Positions 29,167 to 38,140 of a stretch of DNA of 64,000 nucleotides are shown here, piece after piece. Position 1 is the stretch's first letter. Each line of letters starts with the position of its first letter. The notes beneath the pieces were generated by a model, which was not told the origin of the DNA, made no database searches, and saw only the letters and a list, made by a program, of their open reading frames with translations. Origin of the DNA: Mesorhizobium sp. dw_380 (GTDB lineage: Bacteria; Pseudomonadota; Alphaproteobacteria; Rhizobiales; Rhizobiaceae); contig NZ_JAFFIW010000001.1 in the NCBI RefSeq assembly GCF_018588885.1, positions 269,686 to 333,685 on the forward strand, in the 5' to 3' direction. The position numbers and the translations under genes were made by a program.

Positions 29167-30342
29167 ATGAACGCGTCAAACGCCATGCAGACTGCCATTC
29201 GCGGACGATGGGCCGTGGCGGCGATTTTCCTTGCCAACGGCTTCCTGACCGGCAGCTGGGCGCCGCAGATCCCGGTGTTCCTGACCCGGCTCGACATCTC
29301 CAAATTCACCCTCGGCCTGCTGATCCTTTTGTTCGGCGCCGGTGCGGTCACCGCGATGACCTGGTGCGGCCACCTGATTTCGAAACACGGTTCGCGCACC
29401 GTGCTGCGCTGGTTCGGCCTCTGCGGCAGCCTCGGCCTGCTGGTCGTGGCGCTGGCGCCGAACCTGCCGCTGGCGGCCATCGCCATGTTCATCTTCGGCG
29501 GCTCGATCGGCGGCATGGATGTTGCCATGAACGCCAATGCGGTGGTGGTAGAGCGGAAATTGTCCCGCGCGATCATGTCGTCCTCGCACGGATTCTGGAG
29601 CCTTGGCGGCTTCGCCGGCGGCGCCCTTGGCGGTTTTGCCATCCAGAATTACGGCCATCTCGCCCATGCCGCGGTGGTGACCGGGCTGGCCTTCGCGGCG
29701 ATTGCCTTGGCGGTCCCCCATATCGTCGCCGAGAACAGGCCGCAGGCGGTTGAGCATCATAAATTCGCTTTGCCGTCAAACCCGCTGGTCTACCTGGTCG
29801 GCGTGATGGCCCTGCTGACAATGATCTCCGAGGGCGCGGTGCTCGACTGGGCGGCACTGTATCTGCGCCAGGAACTCGGCGCCGACCTTGCCGTTGCCGG
29901 TCTTGCCTATGCCGCCTTTTCCGGCGTCATGGCGATCATGCGGTTCTTCGGCGACGGCGTGCGCAACCATTTCGGTGCCGTGACGACCCTGCGCGGCACG
30001 GCGATCATCGCTGCCGCCGGCATGCTGATCGCCGGCCTGTCGCCCTCGCCCTGGCTCGCCATAGCGGCCTTTGCGCTTTGCGGTTTCGGCATCGCCAACA
30101 TGGTGCCGATCATCTTTTCGGCCGGCGGCAACCAGGAAGGCATGTCGTCCGGCACCGGCATGAGCGTCGTCACCACCATGGGCTATTCCGGCATCCTGGT
30201 GGCGCCGTCGGCGATCGGCTTCGTCGCCGAGCATTCCAGCTTCGGACCGATCTTCATCGCCATGTCGGTGCTGTTGATCGTCGTGTTGCTGATGGCCGGG
30301 CTCGCTCACCGCGCCGAATTCGCACCCGCACCCGCCGAATAG
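29167..30342 (+). CDS. MFS transporter
   Basis: A 391-residue major facilitator with about twelve hydrophobic segments. It starts at 29167 (MNASNAMQTAIRGRWAVAAI). The loop between helices 2 and 3 carries SKHGSRTVLRWFG, the motif A region. The order and spacing fit the family of small putative efflux/fucose-type MFS proteins. The substrate is unknown. Its 3' end overlaps the 3' end of the convergent LysR gene by 37 bp. Confidence 0.9.
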   Translation: MNASNAMQTAIRGRWAVAAIFLANGFLTGSWAPQIPVFLTRLDISKFTLGLLILLFGAGAVTAMTWCGHLISKHGSRTVLRWFGLCGSLGLLVVALAPNLPLAAIAMFIFGGSIGGMDVAMNANAVVVERKLSRAIMSSSHGFWSLGGFAGGALGGFAIQNYGHLAHAAVVTGLAFAAIALAVPHIVAENRPQAVEHHKFALPSNPLVYLVGVMALLTMISEGAVLDWAALYLRQELGADLAVAGLAYAAFSGVMAIMRFFGDGVRNHFGAVTTLRGTAIIAAAGMLIAGLSPSPWLAIAAFALCGFGIANMVPIIFSAGGNQEGMSSGTGMSVVTTMGYSGILVAPSAIGFVAEHSSFGPIFIAMSVLLIVVLLMAGLAHRAEFAPAPAE

Positions 30343-31214
30343 CGCTTCAGCTCCTCGTTGAGAAAGTCAGCCACGCGGCGGATGCGCACGCTGCTGCGCA
30401 CATCGCGATGCATGGCCAGCCACACGGGCAGGCGGGGCAGCGGCAGGTCGGGCAGGACCTTCTCCACCAATGGGTCCCGTTCGGCCAGCGGCTCCTGGCC
30501 GAGGCCAATGCCGTTTCCCGCGCGCACCGCCTCCCATAGGACGATCTGGTTGTCGGCCCTGAAGCGGAAACTGCCGCGGGTGACAGGTATGCCGAATTGC
30601 GTAAAGGCTCGGATCATCTCGTCGCTGCGGTCGAAGCCGATCAGGGCGTGATTGACGAGATCGGCCGGTCCCAGCGGACGACCGCGCCTCTCGAGATAGG
30701 AAATCGCCGCACAGGCACAAAGGGGAATGTCGCAGACCTTGCGTGCCACCAGCTCGTTCTGCGCCGGCTTGACCATGCGGATGGCGATGTCTGCATCCCG
30801 GCGCAACAGGTTCTCCACCTGGTTGGAAGCAACGATCTCGACCTCGATGCCGGGTTCCTCGATGCCAAGCCGTGCCATCATGTCGGGCAGCACATAGGCA
30901 GCCACCACCTCGCTCGCGGCAATGCGCACCGTGCCTTCAATGGCCTCGACCGAACCCAGCGCCAGCCGTGAGAAGGCACTTGCCTGCTCGCTGACCGTCT
31001 TGCCGCGCTCGAACAGCGTGGCCCCGGCTTCCGTCAGCGCATAGCCGCTGCGCCCACGCCGGAACAGGGTGACGCCGAGCGCCTGTTCCAGTTCCGAGAT
31101 GTGACGACCAAGCGTCGGCTGGCTTGCCGACAACTTTCGCGCCGCGGCCGACAGGCTGCCGGTCTCCGCGACTGTGACGAAGCTCTTGATCAGGTTCCAG
31201 TCGATGTCTGTCAT
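30306..31214 (-). CDS. LysR-family transcriptional regulator
   Basis: A 302-residue regulator. The N-terminal HTH (LIKSFVTVAETGSLSAAARK, then SQPTLGRHISELEQALG) is followed by a LysR substrate-binding domain from about residue 90. It is convergent with the MFS transporter, overlapping it by 37 bp, and divergent from the DUF680 gene. The target is more likely the adjacent 31331 gene region or itself than the MFS gene, but nothing proves this. Confidence 0.92.
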   Translation of the reverse strand: MTDIDWNLIKSFVTVAETGSLSAAARKLSASQPTLGRHISELEQALGVTLFRRGRSGYALTEAGATLFERGKTVSEQASAFSRLALGSVEAIEGTVRIAASEVVAAYVLPDMMARLGIEEPGIEVEIVASNQVENLLRRDADIAIRMVKPAQNELVARKVCDIPLCACAAISYLERRGRPLGPADLVNHALIGFDRSDEMIRAFTQFGIPVTRGSFRFRADNQIVLWEAVRAGNGIGLGQEPLAERDPLVEKVLPDLPLPRLPVWLAMHRDVRSSVRIRRVADFLNEELKRYSAGAGANSAR

Positions 31215-31330
31215 TCAAGAATGAATATCAGAACTGCATCCATGGTCAATTTCAATTCATCCGTGTGGCAATCATATTCGACCTGCAGACACCGATACGG
31301 ACTGCAACAAACCAACCAGGAGTAACTCAA

Positions 31331-31540
31331 ATGACCAAGATCGCACTCACCGCCGCCGCCCTCCTCATGGCCGCCAGCACCGCTTTCGCCGGCAGCGACA
31401 AGTTCGGCTCGAACGATGCCAGCCAGGCGCCTGTCGCCAGCACCGACAAGACGATCACCAAGTCGATCGAGAAGTCGGATGCGATCATCCGGACGCCGGT
31501 CGTCCAGGGCAGCAATCGCGACCTGTTCGGCAGCCGCTGA
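31331..31540 (+). CDS. DUF680-type small secreted protein
   Basis: A 69-residue protein with a Sec signal (MTKIALTAAALLMAASTAFA) and a short mature part starting GSDKFGSNDASQAP. This matches the DUF680 group, small exported proteins multiplied in Mesorhizobium. The ATG at 31331 has an AGGAGT site upstream. The role is unknown. Confidence 0.8.
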   Translation: MTKIALTAAALLMAASTAFAGSDKFGSNDASQAPVASTDKTITKSIEKSDAIIRTPVVQGSNRDLFGSR

Positions 31541-31631
31541 ACAGACGCCTCGGAAGATCCCGAAAGCGGCGGGCTTGTCCCGTCGCTTCAGATCAGACCC
31601 CGTTACTTCAAATCAGACAAGGAGACGAAGA

Positions 31632-32591
31632 ATGACCAAGATCGCAATTCTCGGCGCCAACGGCCGGCTCGGCCGCATGGTCGGCAAGGCTTTCATCGAT
31701 GCCGGCTATGATGTCCGTGCCGTCACCCGCGGCGGCAAGGTGCCGGCCGAACTCAAGGGCGCCAGCGCCGTTGCCGGCGACGCACTCGACCGGGAAGCCC
31801 TCATCCGCGCCACGGAAGGCGTCGACATCATCTTCAACGGCCTCAACCCGATCTACACCGACTGGGGCAAATGCCTGCCGATGGCCGAAAATGTCATGGC
31901 CGCCTGCCATGCCAACGGCGCTCTGCATCTCTTCCCCGGCACCGTCTACAATTACGGCTCACCGATGCCGGCGGTGATATCGGAAGACACGCCGTTCCAT
32001 CCGACGACCGAGAAGGGCCGCATCCGCTGCGCCATGGAGGATCTGTTCCGGCATGAGGCTGAAGCGGGCCGCGTGCGCACCATCATTCTGCGCGCCGGGG
32101 ATTTCTTCGGAGGCACCGGCAGCGGCTCCTGGTTCGACCTCGTCGTCGCAGCCAAGATCGGCAAGGGCACCTACACCGCGCCCGGCCCGGTCGATCTGGT
32201 GCATGAATGGGCCTACCTGCCGGACTTCGCCATAGGCTTCGTCGCGCTGGCCAAGAATGTCGACAAGCTCGGTTCCTACGAGGCGCTGAATTTTCCCGGC
32301 CACGCGGTCACCGATCTGCAGATCAAGGCAGCCGCCGAGAGGGCTGTTGGCCGCTCGCTCAAGATGACCTCGATGCCCTGGTGGGTGCTGCGCGCCGGCA
32401 GCCCGTTCATGGCGATGTGGCGCGAGATCGTGTCGATGTCCTATCTGCGTTTCGAACCGCACCAGCTGGTCTCGACCCGGCTGGAAGGCATTATCGGCGA
32501 AATCCCGCATACGCCGCTCGATCGGGCTGTCGCCGAGGCTCTGAAAGACATCGGCGTCGCAACGGTGAACGGCGTTTCCAAAGCCGCCTGA
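31632..32591 (+). CDS. NAD(P)-binding epimerase/reductase family protein
   Basis: A 319-residue SDR-type Rossmann protein. The nucleotide-binding motif is ILGANGRLGRMVGKAF (residues about 5-20), the GxxGxxG variant of the atypical/extended SDR (NmrA or epimerase-like) group. The usual YxxxK pair is not obvious, though FPGTVYNYGSP lies near the expected position. The fold is clear but the substrate is not. It is preceded by the DUF680 gene (91 bp) on the same strand. Confidence 0.82.
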   Translation: MTKIAILGANGRLGRMVGKAFIDAGYDVRAVTRGGKVPAELKGASAVAGDALDREALIRATEGVDIIFNGLNPIYTDWGKCLPMAENVMAACHANGALHLFPGTVYNYGSPMPAVISEDTPFHPTTEKGRIRCAMEDLFRHEAEAGRVRTIILRAGDFFGGTGSGSWFDLVVAAKIGKGTYTAPGPVDLVHEWAYLPDFAIGFVALAKNVDKLGSYEALNFPGHAVTDLQIKAAAERAVGRSLKMTSMPWWVLRAGSPFMAMWREIVSMSYLRFEPHQLVSTRLEGIIGEIPHTPLDRAVAEALKDIGVATVNGVSKAA

Positions 32592-32618
32592 ACGTAATAT
32601 CGAAGGGGAGGCCTAAGC

Positions 32619-32777
32619 TTAGAGCCGCCCCATCAGCAGCAACACCAGAACCACCACCAGCACCACACCGACAATGCCTGAAGGTCCGTTGCCCCAGGAG
32701 CGCGAATGCGGCCAGGCCGGCACCGCGCCGATGAGGACAAGGATCAAGATGATGATGACGATGGTGGTGATCGGCAT
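32619..32777 (-). CDS. DUF3309 small membrane protein, 52 aa
   Basis: A 52-residue protein with two hydrophobic segments (ITTIVIIILILVLIGAV and IVGVVLVVVLVLLLMG) around a central PAWPHSRSWGNGPSG, the DUF3309 pattern. It starts with the ATG at 32777. The function of DUF3309 is unknown; it is a common rhizobial small membrane protein. Confidence 0.85.
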   Translation of the reverse strand: MPITTIVIIILILVLIGAVPAWPHSRSWGNGPSGIVGVVLVVVLVLLLMGRL

Positions 32778-32834
32778 GACATTTCCCCACTGTTCCCGAG
32801 ACAATGCTTCGCATTGCTTGTGGGGAGAGAATGC

Positions 32835-32867
32835 AAAAGGCCGCCCGGTTGTTCCAGGCGGCCTTTG
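32835..32867 (-). terminator. intrinsic terminator after the RND transporter gene
   Basis: On the minus strand, AAAGGCCGCC pairs with GGCGGCCTTT around an 11-13 nt loop and is followed by TTTT. It lies 23 bp after the stop of the RND gene and before the DUF3309 gene. Confidence 0.7.
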
Positions 32868-32889
32868 CCAGTCAGACCAGGAAGCCTGT

Positions 32890-35800
32890 CTATTCGGCGG
32901 CTTTCGGGAAGGCGATTGCCGGCTCGGCACCGGTATCCGCCGTCGGCGTGTCCGACGAGATCTCGCCCTTGCCGCGACGGAACAGCCGGCTGAACAAGCC
33001 GCGCCGCGCGCCGGGCTTCACCTTGGCCCGGGTGAACACCATCAGCATCGACGGCGTCACCACCAGCGTCAGCACGGTGGCGAAGGACAGGCCGAAGACG
33101 ATCGCCGAGGACAGCGAAATCCACCATTGCGTCGACGGTGCGTTGATCGTCGTCTCATGATGGAAGATTTCCAGCCCGAGGCCGAAGGCGATCGGCAGCA
33201 CGCCAAGGATTGCCGACACCGCCGTCAGCACCACCGGGCGCGCACGCTCGCGGCAGGTCTGCAGCACGGCATCCATCTTGTCCCAACCCTCTTCGCGCAG
33301 CCGGTCATAAGTGTCGATCAGCACGATGTTGTTGTTCACCACCACGCCGGCCAGCGCGATGACGCCGATGCCCGACATGACGATGCCGAACGTCTCGCCT
33401 GTTATCAGCAGCCCGAGGAACACACCGATCGTCGCCATGACCACGCAGGACAGCACCAGCCAGACGCTGGTGAACTTGTTGAACTGCGCCAAAAGCACCA
33501 GGAAAATCAGGAAGATCGCGGCGCCGAAGGCCTTGCTGAGGAAGGCGCTGGCTTCCGCGCTGTCCTCGTTCGAGCCGGCCAGCTTCCAGCGGATGCCGCT
33601 GCCGAGATTCATGTCGGTGACGGCCTGGGTGACCTCCTGCTGCACGGCGGCGACCTGGGCGCCGGCGGCAACGTTGGCCTGCACCACCACGGTGCGGGCG
33701 CCGTCGATGCGGTTGAGGATGCCGACGCTCGGCTTTGCCTTGCGGACGACGAAGTTCGAGATCGGCACCGATCCCTGCGAGGTCTGCACCCTGAGCTCGT
33801 CGAGCGTCGACAGCGTGCGCCGGTCCTCCGGCAAGCGCAGCCGGATGTCGACCGCCTTGTCGGCGCCGGCAGGCCTATATTCCGAGAGCTTCAAGCCGTT
33901 GGTGACAAGCTGCACCACCGTCCCGACCGAGGTCGGGCTGATGCCGTACTGGGCAGCCTTGGCCCGGTCGACCTCGAGTGCCCAGTCGACGCCGGGCGGC
34001 GGCAAGCCATCGGAAATGTCGATGACGCCGGGCACCTTGGCGATGCGCGCCGCCACCGCACGCGCCTTCTCGTCCAATCCCTTGGGGTCAACAGCCGAAA
34101 GCCTGATCTGGATCGGCTTGCCGGTCGGCGGGCCGGCTTCCGGCACGCGGACCTCGACGTCGACGCCGGGAATGCCGGCCATGACGCCGCGCAGGTCGTT
34201 CAGGATGTCGTTGGCTGATTTGCGCTCGCGCCAGTCGATGAATTCATAGTTGATGACGCCGACCACATCTTCCGGAACGTCCTGGCCGCCGCCCTGGGAC
34301 TTGCCGACGCGGGTATAGACCGACTTCACGCCCGGCCAGCCAAGCAGCCGGTTTTCGGCGATCTTTGTCGCCGTGTCCATTTCGGCTAGCGAAAGATTGC
34401 CGCGGGCATGAACGTAGAGCAGGCCATAGTCGGGTTCGACACTCGGGAAGAACTCGACGCCGGCGCCATACTTAGAATAGCCGACGAAGATGCCGGCCAG
34501 CAAGACGACGGTCAGCACCATCACGGTGATGGGGAAGCGCACCGCTTGCTTGACGACAGCCATGTACCAGCCGTCGCGATTGCCGTCCTCGTGATGCTGC
34601 GGCGCCTTGGCGAAGATCGCTCCCAGCGTCGGCGCGAACACCAGCGCATAGAGCATCGAGGCTGAGAGCGTGACGATCAGAGTGATCGGCATGTATTTCA
34701 TGAAGTCGCCGATGATGCCCGGCCAGAACAGCAGCGGCGAGAAGGCGGCGATACGCGTCATCGTCGCCGCGATGACCGGGCCGGCCATGCGCTTGGCGGC
34801 CAGCGCGAAGGCTTCCTGCTTAGGCATGCCCTCGCTCATCCGCCGCTCGGCGAACTCGGTGACGATGATGGCATCGTCCACCAGCATGCCGACCGCCAGG
34901 ATGAGGCTGAACAGCACGATCATGTTGATCGTGTAGCCCATCATGGCGAGCAGCAGGATACCGATCAGGAAGGACGACGGAATGGCGAGGCCAATGAGCA
35001 GCGAGGCGCGGCCGGACAGCGCGTAGAGGATGACGATGAACACCAGGATCACCGCGATCATCACATGGTTCTGCAGATCGCCAAGCAGCTGGTTGACGAA
35101 GACCGACTTGTCCTGCGTGTAGGTGACGTGCATCCCCTCGGGCATGGTCTTGACGAAGGTGTCGGACACCTCCCTTACCTTGGTGAGCGTGTCGATCAGA
35201 TTGGCGCCGATGCGCTTCTTGACCTCGATGGCGATGGCCGGCTTGCCGTTGAGGCGCGTGATCGTGGTGGCATCGGCGAAGGTCGAGCGGATCGTCGCTA
35301 TGTCCTTGGCCTGCACCACGGCATTGGGGCCGGCGACCACCGGCAGCGCCGCCACATCCTCCGGCGTCTCGATCAATGACGGCACCTTGACGGCGTATTT
35401 GCCCTCCGATCCCTCTATGTTGCCGGCGGCGACCAGGCTGTTGGAGGCGCCGACGGCACCGATCAGCTGGTCGAGCTGCAAGCCGTAGGAAGACAGTTTC
35501 ATCGGATCGATGACGACCTCGACGAGATCGTCGCGGGAGCCCTGCAGCGAGCCTTCGAGAACGCCGGGCACTTCCTCGATACGGTCGCGCAGTTCGCGCG
35601 CCGCGGCGGCCAGCACGCGTTCGGGCAATTCGCCGGACAAGGTGACGACCAGCACCGGAAATTCGGAAATGTTGACCTCGGTAACGACAGGCTCCTCGGC
35701 CGCCTGCGGCAGGTCGGCCTTGCCGTCCTGCACCTTGGAGCGCGTATCCTGCAGCGCCGTCGCCAGGTTCGTCTGCGGCTGGAACTCGACCAGCACATAG

Positions 35801-36066
35801 CCGCCGCCCTGGAAGGCGGCCGAGCGCATTTCCTTGAGGCCCTTCAGGCTTTTCAGCTTGCTTTCCATCGGCCGCAGCAGAAGGCGCTCGGAATCCTCCG
35901 GCGAAATGCCTTGATAGATCAGGCTGACATACATCATCGGGATCGGAACGTCCGGTTCCGCTTCCTTCGGCGTCGACTGATAGGCGACCCAGCCTGCGAT
36001 CAGCAGGAAGACCAGGACCGAGATGGTCAGGCGGGCATTGTTGATTGCGAGTCTGACGATATCCAT
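32890..36066 (-). CDS. RND efflux transporter, HAE1/AcrB-like inner-membrane pump
   Basis: A 1058-residue RND permease with twelve predicted membrane helices and two large periplasmic loops. The proton-relay acid pair is in helix 4 (LAVGMLVDDAIIVTEFAERR). The N-terminus (MDIVRLAINNARLTISVLVF) and the periplasmic PN1 motif (PEDSERLLLRPMESKLKSLK) are typical of a proteobacterial group often called CusA/HAE1-like multidrug or solvent pumps. A partner membrane-fusion protein lies 81 bp upstream. No outer-membrane factor gene is adjacent, so the pump would borrow a TolC-type protein. Confidence 0.94.
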   Translation of the reverse strand: MDIVRLAINNARLTISVLVFLLIAGWVAYQSTPKEAEPDVPIPMMYVSLIYQGISPEDSERLLLRPMESKLKSLKGLKEMRSAAFQGGGYVLVEFQPQTNLATALQDTRSKVQDGKADLPQAAEEPVVTEVNISEFPVLVVTLSGELPERVLAAAARELRDRIEEVPGVLEGSLQGSRDDLVEVVIDPMKLSSYGLQLDQLIGAVGASNSLVAAGNIEGSEGKYAVKVPSLIETPEDVAALPVVAGPNAVVQAKDIATIRSTFADATTITRLNGKPAIAIEVKKRIGANLIDTLTKVREVSDTFVKTMPEGMHVTYTQDKSVFVNQLLGDLQNHVMIAVILVFIVILYALSGRASLLIGLAIPSSFLIGILLLAMMGYTINMIVLFSLILAVGMLVDDAIIVTEFAERRMSEGMPKQEAFALAAKRMAGPVIAATMTRIAAFSPLLFWPGIIGDFMKYMPITLIVTLSASMLYALVFAPTLGAIFAKAPQHHEDGNRDGWYMAVVKQAVRFPITVMVLTVVLLAGIFVGYSKYGAGVEFFPSVEPDYGLLYVHARGNLSLAEMDTATKIAENRLLGWPGVKSVYTRVGKSQGGGQDVPEDVVGVINYEFIDWRERKSANDILNDLRGVMAGIPGVDVEVRVPEAGPPTGKPIQIRLSAVDPKGLDEKARAVAARIAKVPGVIDISDGLPPPGVDWALEVDRAKAAQYGISPTSVGTVVQLVTNGLKLSEYRPAGADKAVDIRLRLPEDRRTLSTLDELRVQTSQGSVPISNFVVRKAKPSVGILNRIDGARTVVVQANVAAGAQVAAVQQEVTQAVTDMNLGSGIRWKLAGSNEDSAEASAFLSKAFGAAIFLIFLVLLAQFNKFTSVWLVLSCVVMATIGVFLGLLITGETFGIVMSGIGVIALAGVVVNNNIVLIDTYDRLREEGWDKMDAVLQTCRERARPVVLTAVSAILGVLPIAFGLGLEIFHHETTINAPSTQWWISLSSAIVFGLSFATVLTLVVTPSMLMVFTRAKVKPGARRGLFSRLFRRGKGEISSDTPTADTGAEPAIAFPKAAE

Positions 36067-36147
36067 GACTTATGCCTGCTGTTGCTTGTCGGGGAGTGGC
36101 GAACGGACTGACGTCGCCGGGCAGAGCCCGGCGCCGGCACGCCTGCG

Positions 36148-37329
36148 CTACTGCGTCCCGGCGGTGGCCTCGCCGATCAGCTTGTTGATGGTCGCCTGGT
36201 CGGCCTCGACCGGCTTGACCTCATCGCCTTCCTTCACCAGTTCCTGGCCGGCGACGATGATGCGTGCATCGGCCGGGATGCCGCCGAGCACGAGACCGGT
36301 GGGCGTGTCGTCGACGAGGTCGATCGTGAAGAACGCCACCTTGTTGTCCTTGCCGACGGCGCGGATGCCGAGGTCGCCCTTGTCGCCGAGCGTCACCACC
36401 GAACGCGGCAGCAGCACCGCGTCGGTCGGCAGCGCGCTGAGCTGGATTTCCGCCGTCATGCCGGCCGGCACGGAGCCATCGGCATTGGGGATCGCGACCT
36501 CGACACGGAAGGTGCGGGTCGCCGACGACGCGTCGCGGCTGATGTAGCGCACGGTGCCTTCCACGGTCTGGCCGCTGACCAGCCGGACATTGGCCTTGTC
36601 ACCGATCTTGAGATAGCCGAGGTCGCGCTCGCTGATCTCGCCGCGCGCGATCACCGGATCGAGCTTGATGATGGTCGCCACCTCGCCGCCCTGCATGACG
36701 GAGCTGCCGAGTTCCACCGGCACCCGGTCGATGACGCCGTCGAACGGCGCCTTGACTTCGTTGCGGTCGAGTTCGGCCTGCGCGGTATCCAGCTGGGATT
36801 GCGCCTGGGTCAGATTGGAGCGCGCGGTGTCGAGCTGCAGCTTGGGCAGATTTCCGGTCTTGGCGAGCTGCTCGGCGGCGTCGAGCTCGGCCGTGCGCTG
36901 CGCCACGAGCTGCTTGGCGTTGTCGACCATCGAGATCTTTTCCTCGGCGGCCAGCATCAACACCAGGTCGCCGGTCTTGACGTGCTGGCCTTGGCTGACC
37001 GGCAGCTTGTCGATGACGCCGGCGACGCGGGTTGCCAGCACCGCGCGCTTGTCGGCCTCGGTCAGCCCGGAAATGCGGATGGCGCGCGCATAGGTCTTGC
37101 GCGGCGGCGTCACCACCGCCACCGTGCGCAGCGGCGCCTTCGGTTCGGCTTGCGCCGTCTTCGGCTTGCTCGCGTCCGGCGCCTTGCCCTGTTCGACTTC
37201 GGCTGCCTTGGCCTTGTTCGCCGCTACGCTGCCGACCGAGGAGAATTCACCTGTCGCCATCCACGCCGCGAAACCAATGAGCACAACAATGGCTGCAAGC
37301 TTGTGAAACCTGATTTTAGGCATCGTCAT
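36148..37329 (-). CDS. RND efflux periplasmic adaptor (membrane fusion protein)
   Basis: A 393-residue adaptor with an N-terminal membrane anchor (LAAIVVLIGFAAWMATGEF). A barrel-sandwich/lipoyl half motif begins RVAGVIDKLPVSQGQHVKTG (about residues 103-122), then a coiled-coil hairpin (KQLVAQRTAELDAAEQLAK), then the second lipoyl half VKAPFDGVIDRVPVELGSSV. It connects the RND pump to an outer-membrane channel. It is first in a two-gene operon with the pump. The promoter region holds two direct repeats. Confidence 0.93.
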   Translation of the reverse strand: MTMPKIRFHKLAAIVVLIGFAAWMATGEFSSVGSVAANKAKAAEVEQGKAPDASKPKTAQAEPKAPLRTVAVVTPPRKTYARAIRISGLTEADKRAVLATRVAGVIDKLPVSQGQHVKTGDLVLMLAAEEKISMVDNAKQLVAQRTAELDAAEQLAKTGNLPKLQLDTARSNLTQAQSQLDTAQAELDRNEVKAPFDGVIDRVPVELGSSVMQGGEVATIIKLDPVIARGEISERDLGYLKIGDKANVRLVSGQTVEGTVRYISRDASSATRTFRVEVAIPNADGSVPAGMTAEIQLSALPTDAVLLPRSVVTLGDKGDLGIRAVGKDNKVAFFTIDLVDDTPTGLVLGGIPADARIIVAGQELVKEGDEVKPVEADQATINKLIGEATAGTQ

Positions 37330-38140
37330 TTTTCCACTGCGGGTTCGGCCAGCACCGCGCCCTCATGACGCGGGCGCGTCGCCGATATGGGTGCGCGCCT
37401 GACCGTGTTCAAATTGCCGTGATAGGCGAGCGCGCTTCTACATCAAAGTTGCACCGCAATATAGTCCGAAAGTTGCAACAGCATTGCGCAGTCGGGCAAG
37501 GTGTGGCTGCTGCGAAACAGTTGGGATCACCTGTCGGGGCATTTTAGCAAAGCCGCATTAGCTTCGCGGGCCGCCGCCAATGATCTGCCTCGAGCGACGG
37601 ATTTGTCATCGCCGACGGGCAGCCCGACCTCGCTGGCGATGCAGCCACCATTGCGTGCCCGATATTCGGATCGAATGCGGATTTCAGCCGGACAGCCCTG
37701 CCCTCCCGGTCGGCGAAAGATGATGATCATTGGCGGCGCAGATATCAGGCAACAGATTATAATTGCTGGATAAACACTGTATTTCGCCTCTCCGAGCCGG
37801 ATCATTGAAGCCCAATCCGCCAGCCTCGAACAAACGGGGAAGCGCCAACGCATCCGACACCGGAGCGCAGCGGCGTGGCGCGGTCAGTCGTTCGCGAGAT
37901 GACGCACAGTGCGATGCGGATACGGGAACGCGACTTACGTTCCCCCGCTGTTGGCAGTCGCGTTGCTGATGCTTTCGCTTGTCAGTTTCCAGTGCTCTTT
38001 CGCGGTTGCGGCGGCGTTGTCGGGACCAGGGTGGCAGCAGACGTCAGCATGATGAAGAATCCTCACACGCGAAGGTTGTCGCCTTGCCGGATCGCCCTAG
38101 CAACGCGGATCGGCTCTCGCTCCTTCGGCACTTGGCGGAC
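37330..38140. other. long gene-free stretch upstream of the RND operon
   Basis: About 810 bp between the adaptor start and the end of the patatin gene. Open frames on both strands here have no recognisable family, poor starts and no signal of conservation. Besides the direct repeats at 37445-37477, I see no structured repeats. Part of the region may be a decayed gene, but nothing I can name. Confidence 0.4.
37445..37477. promoter_or_regulatory. two direct AAAGTTGCA repeats upstream of the RND operon
   Basis: AAAGTTGCA occurs at 37445-37453 and 37469-37477, 24 bp apart, flanking an AT-rich ACTATATT (minus strand). They lie about 115 bp upstream of the adaptor start. They could be sites for a regulator or part of the promoter. 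The evidence is the repetition alone. Confidence 0.35.

Noticed and set aside
30306..30342. 37-bp overlap of the MFS and LysR 3' ends as a sign of a frameshift
   Set aside because: Both proteins have normal lengths and intact C-terminal regions. Convergent overlaps are common in compact genomes.
37527..37853. 108-codon minus-strand frame upstream of the RND operon
   Set aside because: No recognisable domain, a poor start, and Arg/Ala composition typical of chance frames.
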